From NCBI GenBank assembly GCA_012295275.1, contig CM022675.1:9805193-9815192 (forward strand): a DNA stretch of 10,000 bases, in the 5' to 3' direction. Shown here in pieces: positions 7,335 to 10,000 of this stretch. The translations under genes and the position numbers were made by a program. Below the pieces are notes generated by a model, which was not told where the DNA came from, did no database searches, and saw only the letters and a list, made by a program, of their open reading frames with translations. This stretch comes from Chrysomallon squamiferum (Eukaryota > Mollusca > Gastropoda > Neomphalida > Peltospiridae). Each line of letters opens with the position of its first letter. Positions within the stretch are counted from its first letter, which is position 1.

Positions 7335-9581
7335 GTTTACTATCATTATTACTATTATTGCTTTTATTATTATTATGTTTACTGTCATTATTACTATTAT
7401 TGCTTTTATTATTATTACTATGACTATTATTATTATTATGACTAATACTATTACTACAATTGTTTATTTATTTATTTATATGCTTATTTATTTATTTATT
7501 TGTTTATTTATTTCAGAAAGGGTAAAATGAAGATGAGATATGGAGGTGAAAATGACAAAGATGGAATAATTGCTTGGATGAAAAAGTGAGTTTTATTTTT
7601 TAATTGTAAAATTTATTTCTTTAGATTTACTTTTCTGTGTTTATAATTTTTATAACATATATAAAAAAAGAAATTGAATTAATAATTGTTTTTTTTGTTC
7701 TGTTTTTTAAATCAAAAATAAATAAATGGTAAAAGACAGTTATAAACAAATATAACAAAATGCGATATTTATTATTATTACTGTTATTACTGTTGTTGTT
7801 GTTGTTGTTATTTTTAATTTATTTATTTATTTGATTTATTATTAGTTTTTATTATTTTATTTATTATTATTATTATTATTGTGTTTTTTTTGGTGATATT
7901 ACTTTATTTTTCGTAATCTATTATTAATTTTTATTTTGTCTAAAATTTATAATATATATATATTTTATTTCTATTTTTAGCCCACAGCCTCCTAAGGAGC
8001 CTAAGAAGGAGGTGGAGTGGGCAGATGAAGAGACAGACGTTGTACATCTAGACGACGACACTTTCAAAAACTACATCGCCGAGAAACCATCTGTGCTCGT
8101 CATGTTTTACGCTCCTTGTAAGTCACCAGTTTGTTTCTTGTCTTTAGCTGTGTAGAAAGAGATTGGAATAGTGACAAAGTCTTTGATGTCAGAGTATAAA
8201 AGAGATTGGAAATAGTGACAAAGTCTTTGATGTCAGAGTATAAAAGAGATTGGAATAGTAGTGACAAAGTCTTTGATGTCAGAGTATAAAAGAGATTGGA
8301 ATAGTGACAAAGTCTTTGATGTCAGAGTATAAAAGATATTGGAAAAGTGACAAAGTCTTTGATGTCAGAGTATAAAAGAGATTGGAAAAGTGACAAAGTC
8401 TTTGATGTCAGAGTATAAAAGAGATTGGAAAAGTGACAAAGTCTTTGATGTCAGAGTATAAAAGAGATTGGAAAAGTGACAAAGTCTTTGATGTCAGAGT
8501 ATAAAAGAGATTGGAATAGTGACAAAGTCTTTGATATCAGAGTATAAAAGAAATTGGAATAGTGACAAAGTCTTTGATGTCAGAGTATAAAAGAGATTGG
8601 AATAGTGACAAAGTCTTTGATGTCAGAGTATAAAAGAGATTGGAAAAGTGACAAAAGTCTTTGATGTCAGAGTATAAAAGAGATTGGAATAGTGACAAAT
8701 ATGTCAGAGTATAAAAGAGATTGAATAGTGACAAAGTCTTTGATGTCAGAGTATAAAAGAGATTGAATAGTGACAAAGTCTTTGATGTCAGACTATAAAA
8801 GAGATTGGAATAGTGACAAAGTCTTTGATGTCAGACTATAAAAGAGATTGGAATAGTGACAAAGTCTTTGATGTCAGACTATAAAAGAGATTGGAATAGT
8901 GACAAAGTCTTTGATGTCAGAGTATAAAAGAGATTGGAATAGTAGTGACAAAGTCTTTGATGTCAGAGTATAAAAGAGATTGGAATAGTGACAAAGTCTT
9001 TGATGTCAGACTATAAAAGAGATTGGAATAGTGACAAAGTCTTTGATGTCAGAGTATAAAAGAGATTGGAATAGTGACAAAGTCTTTGATGTCAGAGTAT
9101 AAAAGAGATTGGAATAGTGACAAAGTCTTTGATGTCAGACTATAAAATTATTGGAATAGTGACAAAGTCTTTGATGTCAGAGTACAAAAAGAGATTGGAA
9201 TAGTGACAAAGTCTTTGATGTTTATTGGAATAGTGACAAAGTCTTTGATGTCAGAGTGGATTGGAATAGTGACAAAGTCTTTGATGTCAGAATATAAAAG
9301 AGATTGGAATAGTGACAAAGTCTTTGATGTTTTTTGAAAGAAATTACCATTATTGCTGCTGCTGCTAATATTATTATTATTATTATTTTAAATTAGATTT
9401 ATTGTGTTATTATTATTATTATTACTACTACTACTACTACTGCTACTACTACTATATTATTGTTACTACTACAACAGCTACATCTACTACAACTACTGTT
9501 ATTTATTTTCTAGGGTGTGGACATTGTAAAAGCTTGAAGCCAGAATATACAGAAGCAGCAAGTTTTTTGAAAGAAAACAAA
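1801..9581 (+). CDS. PDIA5: Protein disulfide isomerase A5 (PDIR), partial gene model of ten exons
   Basis: Joining 1801-1888, 2332-2397, 3441-3486, 4636-4728, 5406-5466, 5794-5861, 6845-6936, 7517-7585, 7981-8117 and 9514-9581 gives one uninterrupted frame of 262 codons, with no stop and no leftover base at any junction. Every intron is GT-AG and every donor has G at +5. The fragment contains the end of a non-catalytic thioredoxin-like domain (residues 1-75), the acidic linker 'LPWEED...DVVHIDSE', domain a1 with CGYC (119-122) and cis-Pro in SGFPT (165), a 'PQPP' linker with 'WADEE..DVVHLDD', and the start of a2 with CGHC (241-244). The 122-residue spacing of the two active sites and the linker wording match vertebrate PDIA5 as I recall it and distinguish it from PDIA1, A3, A4 and A6. 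PDIA5 oxidises and isomerises disulfides in the ER lumen. Both gene ends are missing. Intact exons argue against a pseudogene. Confidence 0.92.
1895..2275. repeat. TG-rich microsatellite in intron A/B
   Basis: Long imperfect (TG)n runs with TC, TA and TT interruptions fill most of the intron from 1902 to about 2270 and end in a short GA run (gagagagaga). The exon A copy at 1976-2032 is embedded in it. The open frames here are repeat translations on either strand, not genes. Confidence 0.93.
1976..2032 (+). pseudogene. Partial copy of the 3' edge of exon A with its splice donor
   Basis: These 57 bp match 1844-1900 with a single change (G to A in the tatgtta/tatatta segment) at an offset of 132 bp. 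The copy holds the last 45 bp of exon A and 12 bp of intron, including an intact GTAAGT at 2021. The upstream side is pure TG repeat with no pyrimidine tract, so a usable acceptor is unlikely. Splicing from this second donor would retain 1889-2020 and hit TAA at 1890-1892, directly after the split ATG codon. It is a duplicated fragment rather than an alternative coding exon. Confidence 0.93.
2332..2397 (+). CDS. PDIA5: PDIA5 exon B: strand and loop of the N-terminal domain
   Basis: This 66-bp exon has acceptor 'ttattttttgcag' ending at 2331 and donor GTAAGT at 2398; it is phase 2 on both sides. It encodes residues 29-50 and two bases of Lys51, with NDKKFCKKLKV followed by SPTTFELKHYK. This matches the 'KLCKKMKV...VELFHYQDG' segment of vertebrate PDIA5, where a cysteine precedes two lysines. 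In the thioredoxin fold it covers the helix and strand before the last beta hairpin. A 24-bp piece of it recurs at 2767-2792. Confidence 0.9.
2483..2595. mobile_element. Candidate DNA-transposon or MITE end (pogo/Tigger-like), tentative
   Basis: Two related direct motifs lie about 73 bp apart: 'gaaaccttgctaaaccagac' (2483-2502) and 'aaaacctctgtaaaccaaac' (about 2557-2576). Each is followed by a ctctctaaactgg/ctctccaaaccag phrase. The wording 'gtgaaacctygctaaaccrgac' resembles terminal repeats of pogo/Tigger-type DNA transposons. No transposase frame and no clear matching inverted end are visible. The assignment rests on motif resemblance from memory only. Confidence 0.35.
2596..3400. repeat. 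AT-rich intron DNA with many TACTGTA/TACAGTA motifs
   Basis: TACAGTA or TACTGTA motifs recur across 2756-3400, for example near 2883, 3039, 3130, 3256 and 3397. One perfect short hairpin is cactgta-ca-tacagtg at 3216-3231. The phrase taatgtagtaat occurs twice (about 2889-2900 and 2926-2937). Together with the motif pair at 2483-2595 this may be one decayed non-autonomous transposon of about 0.9 kb, but its ends are not resolved. No coding segment is seen. Confidence 0.4.
2767..2792 (+). pseudogene. Short partial copy of exon B sequence in intron B/C
   Basis: The string tcaccaacaacgttt followed by gaactgaaa, present in exon B at 2366-2389, recurs here with two extra T inserted. The match covers all 24 source bases. 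An acceptor-like 'tttattacag' ends at 2759, just upstream. The 2-bp insertion breaks the frame and creates TGA within 'aac tga', and no donor follows. It is either a relic of an old exon duplication or a strong chance match. Confidence 0.65.
3441..3486 (+). CDS. PDIA5: PDIA5 exon C: last hairpin of the N-terminal domain
   Basis: This 46-bp exon, the smallest in the window, has acceptor 'gttttgtttcag' at 3440 and donor GTAAGT at 3487; it goes from phase 2 to phase 0. It completes Lys51 and encodes DGEFNKDYDRKLAFK (residues 52-66). This aligns with vertebrate PDIA5 'DGAFHTEYNRAVTFK', including the acidic turn, Tyr and the closing FK. It is too short for ORF-based detection and was found from splice sites and homology. 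Confidence 0.9.
3577..3742. repeat. Facing (CA)n and (TG)n microsatellites forming a long inverted repeat
   Basis: A (CA)n tract at about 3577-3626 is followed, after about 50 bp, by (TG)n tracts at about 3677-3742. The arms are complementary over roughly 50 nt. The spacer contains a further small inverted repeat, aaatgt (3650-3655) and acattt (3668-3673). The minus-strand His/Thr frames here are repeat translations. Confidence 0.9.
3743..4125. other. Unique AT-rich intron sequence, nothing recognised
   Basis: This part of intron C/D contains no tandem repeat, no splice-flanked coding segment and no RNA gene that I can see. It is AT-rich with scattered short A and T runs. Confidence 0.6.
4126..4562. 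repeat. Cryptically simple (CA)/(TACA)/(TA) region
   Basis: The sequence alternates ACAC, ATACATAC and TATATA blocks over about 430 bp. All frames on both strands stay open because the repeat lacks most stop codons, and they encode Thr/His/Ile/Tyr or Val/Cys/Met/Tyr monotony. These frames are not genes. Confidence 0.93.
4636..4728 (+). CDS. PDIA5: PDIA5 exon D: last helix of the N-terminal domain and acidic linker
   Basis: This 93-bp exon has acceptor 'aaactccag' at 4635 and donor GTGAGT at 4729; it is phase 0 on both sides and has 31 codons (residues 67-97). It starts SMVNFLLDPKG, the terminal helix, followed by LPWEEDVTAQDVVHIDSEG. The 'DPKG..WEED...DVVHLDSE' string is one of the most diagnostic parts of PDIA5, linking the non-catalytic domain to a1. 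The pyrimidine tract before the acceptor is weak. Confidence 0.93.
4735..5256. other. Intron D/E body with a short TG microsatellite
   Basis: A TG-rich patch with TC interruptions spans about 4829-4907. The remainder is ordinary AT-rich sequence with no recognised element. A minus-strand frame of 96 codons at 4789-5079 runs partly through the repeat and resembles no known family. I do not call it a gene. Confidence 0.6.
5257..5353 (+). pseudogene. Duplicate of the intron end and 5' edge of exon E, with intact splice acceptor
   Basis: Segment 5257-5353 is a tandem partner of 5354 to about 5448, at an offset of 95-97 bp. It includes the T-rich tract, 'tttatttcag' ending at 5310, and about 40 bp resembling exon E. 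The frame after the acceptor reads GINKLLHKEKK, matching GLNKLLRKEKK in exon E, then diverges and stops at TAA 5380-5382. No donor is evident before the real acceptor at 5405. Use of this upstream acceptor would therefore truncate the protein before domain a1. Confidence 0.88.
5406..5466 (+). CDS. PDIA5: PDIA5 exon E: first strands of catalytic domain a1
   Basis: This 61-bp exon has acceptor 'tttatttcag' at 5405 and donor GTAAGT at 5467; it goes from phase 0 to phase 1. It encodes GLNKLLRKEKKPLLVMFYAP (residues 98-117) and the first base of the active-site Trp codon. The run 'KPLLVMFYAPW' is the hallmark strand leading into the CxxC site. The intron splits the Trp codon, as it does at exon I/J. 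The upstream acceptor copy at 5309-5310 competes in position, but only this acceptor gives a continuous frame into exon F. Confidence 0.92.
5467..5793. other. Intron E/F, AT-rich, nothing else recognised
   Basis: This intron is dominated by T and A runs, including a short TTG triplet run (about 5525-5537) and several ATTTTTTAATT-like stretches. It ends in a long T tract and 'ttttctag'. No feature beyond splicing signals is supported. Confidence 0.65.
5794..5861 (+). CDS. PDIA5: PDIA5 exon F: catalytic motif CGYC of domain a1
   Basis: This 68-bp exon has acceptor 'ttttttttctag' at 5793 and donor GTACGT at 5862; it goes from phase 1 to phase 0. It completes Trp118 and encodes CGYCKRLKPDYSAAATELK plus NEA (residues 119-140). 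The two active-site cysteines are 119 and 122. The middle pair Gly-Tyr differs from Gly-His of classical PDI and from the Ser-Met I recall for human PDIA5 a1, so redox properties may differ. It matches exon J in length and phase, with 46 of 68 bases identical and no gaps. Confidence 0.93.
5862..6844. repeat. Intron F/G with TA, TG and CT microsatellites
   Basis: The intron contains (AT)n at about 6314-6349, (TG)n at about 6412-6443, and CT-rich DNA from 6474 that culminates in near-perfect (CT)n at about 6603-6659. The part at 5870-6300 is unique AT-rich sequence; a 77-codon minus-strand frame at 6009-6242 has no recognisable family. The Leu/Ser frame over the CT tract is a repeat translation. 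Confidence 0.88.
6845..6936 (+). CDS. PDIA5: PDIA5 exon G: central strands and cis-Pro loop of domain a1
   Basis: This 92-bp exon has acceptor 'tttaatttcag' at 6844 and donor GTTAGT at 6937; it goes from phase 0 to phase 2. Residues 141-170 include VLVGIDVDKP (buried strand) and AEYNISGFPTLVYF. Pro165 in GFPT is the conserved cis-proline facing the CxxC site. Asn160-Ile-Ser is a formal N-glycosylation sequon. The exon is clearly more GC-rich than the AT-rich exons B and F. Confidence 0.94.
6937..7516. repeat. Intron G/H with TTTA, TTA and TAG repeats and a 42-bp tandem duplication
   Basis: (ATTT)n spans about 7106-7150, (ATT)n about 7299-7332, and (TTTA)n about 7462-7512. A 42-bp unit beginning atgtttact occurs twice in tandem at 7333-7374 and 7375-7416 with few differences. 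The final TTTA run reaches the acceptor of exon H and serves as its pyrimidine-rich tract. The Ile-rich frames on both strands are triplet-repeat translations. Confidence 0.9.
7517..7585 (+). CDS. PDIA5: PDIA5 exon H: final hairpin and helix of domain a1
   Basis: This 69-bp exon has acceptor 'tttatttcag' at 7516 and donor GTGAGT at 7586; it is phase 2 on both sides. It completes Glu171 and encodes KGKMKMRYGGENDKDGIIAW plus MK (residues 172-193), then two bases of Asn194. It aligns with vertebrate 'EKGRFLFQYDNYGSTAEDIVEWLKN'. Its 5' intron sits where the B/C intron sits in the N-terminal domain, with the same phase. Confidence 0.92.
7586..7980. repeat. Intron H/I, AT-rich with TTA and TTG triplet runs
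   Basis: Short (TTA)n and (TTG)n runs occur at about 7768-7810 and 7851-7881, with TTTA runs at about 7815-7832. The rest is A- and T-rich sequence ending in 'tatttctatttttag'. No coding or element signal is seen. Confidence 0.85.
7981..8117 (+). CDS. PDIA5: PDIA5 exon I: linker and first strands of catalytic domain a2
   Basis: This 137-bp exon is the longest in the window, with acceptor 'ctatttttag' at 7980 and donor GTAAGT at 8118; it goes from phase 2 to phase 1. It completes Asn194 and encodes PQPPKEPKKEVEWADEE (proline- and charge-rich linker), then TDVVHLDDDTFKNYI and KPSVLVMFYAP (residues 195-239), plus the first base of Trp240. The 'NPQPP...WADE' wording matches vertebrate PDIA5 closely. 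It is GC-richer than its introns and than exons B and F. Confidence 0.94.
8156..9336. repeat. Minisatellite of 28 units, about 43 bp each, in intron I/J
   Basis: The unit reads agagattggaatagtgacaa then agtctttgatgtcagagtat and aaa (43 bp). I count 27 copies of the ctttga core (first at 8181, last at 9322) plus one unit near 8700 that lost it. Spacing is mostly 43 bp. Variants are 44 bp (extra A), 46 bp ('ggaatagtagtgac', units 3 and 19), 42 bp ('agattgaatag'), and shortened units of 30 and 36 bp near the 3' end. 'gactataaaa' replaces 'gagtataaaa' in a subset clustered in the second half (8791-9143). Frames across it come from a unit that is not a multiple of 3 and are not genes. Confidence 0.97.
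9345..9510. repeat. Triplet-repeat tract (TGC, TTA, CTA) before exon J
   Basis: Runs of TGC (9354-9365), TTA/ATT (about 9368-9386 and 9408-9423) and CTA/CTG/ACT (about 9424-9500) fill the end of the intron and merge into the acceptor region 'ttattttctag'. The tyrosine-rich frame here is an in-phase reading of the repeat into exon J, not an N-terminal extension. Confidence 0.9.
9514..9581 (+). CDS. PDIA5: PDIA5 exon J: catalytic motif CGHC of domain a2
   Basis: This 68-bp exon has acceptor 'ttattttctag' at 9513 and donor GTAAGT at 9582; it goes from phase 1 to phase 0. It completes Trp240 and encodes CGHCKSLKPEYTEAASFLKE plus NK (residues 241-262). CGHC is the classical PDI active site; cysteines are 241 and 244. 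The remainder of a2, the third catalytic domain and the C-terminus lie beyond the window. The last 29 bp plus 58 bp of intron recur at 9709-9795. Confidence 0.94.
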
Positions 9582-9640
9582 GTAAGTCTTAACTAACTAC
9601 AGGTAATTAATTTAAACAAGATTTAGTGTTAGTTTATCTG

Positions 9641-9680
<40 letters not shown>

Positions 9681-9793
9681 CACAATACATACACACATGT
9701 ACATACACAAGCAGCAAGTTTTTTGAAAGAAAACAAAGTAAGTCTTAACTAACTACAGGTAATTAATTTAAACAAGATTTAGTGTTAATTTAT

Positions 9794-9855
<62 letters not shown>

Positions 9856-10000
9856 CATCATGTTTACACACAGAAAACAACACAAGATCACATATACTAC
9901 AGACATAATTTAAACACACATTACACACACACACACACACACAGACACACACACACACACACACTAACATCAACACATACACACATGTACATACACAAGA
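9582..10000. repeat. CA-rich intron after exon J with nested duplications
   Basis: (CA)n tracts occupy about 9642-9680, 9796-9852 and 9924-9964. The 25-bp string at 9687-9711 ('acatacacacatgtacatac' plus acaag) recurs at 9975-9999, and cactaacatca recurs at 9850-9860 and 9962-9972. The sequence reads as a partly repeated block that continues past the window edge. The Val/Cys minus-strand frame is a repeat translation. Confidence 0.9.
9709..9795 (+). pseudogene. Partial copy of the 3' edge of exon J with its donor and flanking intron
   Basis: These bases match 9553-9639 at an offset of 156 bp with one substitution (gttagttt to gttaattt); a GT present next to the source is missing at the end. 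The copy has the last 29 bp of exon J, an intact GTAAGT at 9738 and 52 further intronic bases. Upstream is CA repeat with no pyrimidine tract, so it lacks a plausible acceptor. Splicing from this donor would retain 9582-9737 and meet TAA at 9594-9596. Confidence 0.94.

Noticed and set aside
7191-7530. Ile-rich frames on both strands
   Set aside because: They are ATT/TTA/AAT triplet repeats, open in several frames; the true coding segment starts at 7517 after the acceptor.
8537-8776. Minus-strand frame with repeated Leu/Phe/Ser/Tyr peptides
   Set aside because: It is the 43-bp minisatellite read backwards; three units make 43 codons, which gives apparent peptide periodicity. It is not a gene.
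8156-9336. CRISPR array
   Set aside because: Units are contiguous with no unique spacers, and the context is a eukaryotic intron.
8156-9336. Series of promoters, because each unit contains tataaaag
   Set aside because: The TATA-like string is just part of the repeat unit; no initiator or transcript evidence is visible.
9402-9596. 64-codon frame starting in a Tyr-rich run and ending with the CGHC segment
   Set aside because: The Tyr run is a TTA/CTA repeat in the intron. The exon begins at 9514, where the phase matches exon I, and the frame after 9581 is intron.

Overview
The window is eukaryotic genomic DNA carrying the middle of one intron-rich gene on the + strand. Ten short exons (46 to 137 bp) with consensus AG/GT borders join into one open frame of 788 bp (262 complete codons). 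The product matches protein disulfide isomerase A5 (PDIA5, PDIR), an ER-lumen thioredoxin-fold enzyme. The exons cover the end of the N-terminal non-catalytic thioredoxin-like domain, all of catalytic domain a1 (active site CGYC), the linker, and the start of catalytic domain a2 (CGHC). The signal peptide and first strands lie upstream. The rest of a2, the third catalytic domain and the ER-retention tail lie downstream. I see no convincing minus-strand gene, RNA gene, CRISPR array or prokaryotic feature.

The host is probably an invertebrate animal. Introns of about 330 to 1,400 bp are packed with TG/CA, CT, TA, TTTA and TTA/CTA simple repeats, in an AT-rich background typical of mollusc genomes. 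A cephalopod is a reasonable but weak guess.

Layout: 1-437, A/C-rich DNA with a three-copy repeat; 474-633, inverted repeats and a duplicated T-tract; about 700-1500, TG/TA/CT microsatellites; 1801-9581, PDIA5 exons and introns; 9582-10000, CA-rich intron. The intron at 8118-9513 holds a 28-unit, 43-bp minisatellite.

The main unexpected observation is that four exons have a partial copy of one edge in a neighbouring intron (1976-2032, 2767-2792, 5257-5353, 9709-9795). Three of these copies carry an intact splice site. Using any of those three sites would put a stop codon into the message. Two copies are nearly identical to their source and lie inside TG/CA repeats, which suggests recent duplication. 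A second observation is that the thioredoxin-like domains share intron positions and phases, including a phase-1 intron that splits the tryptophan codon just before CGYC and CGHC.
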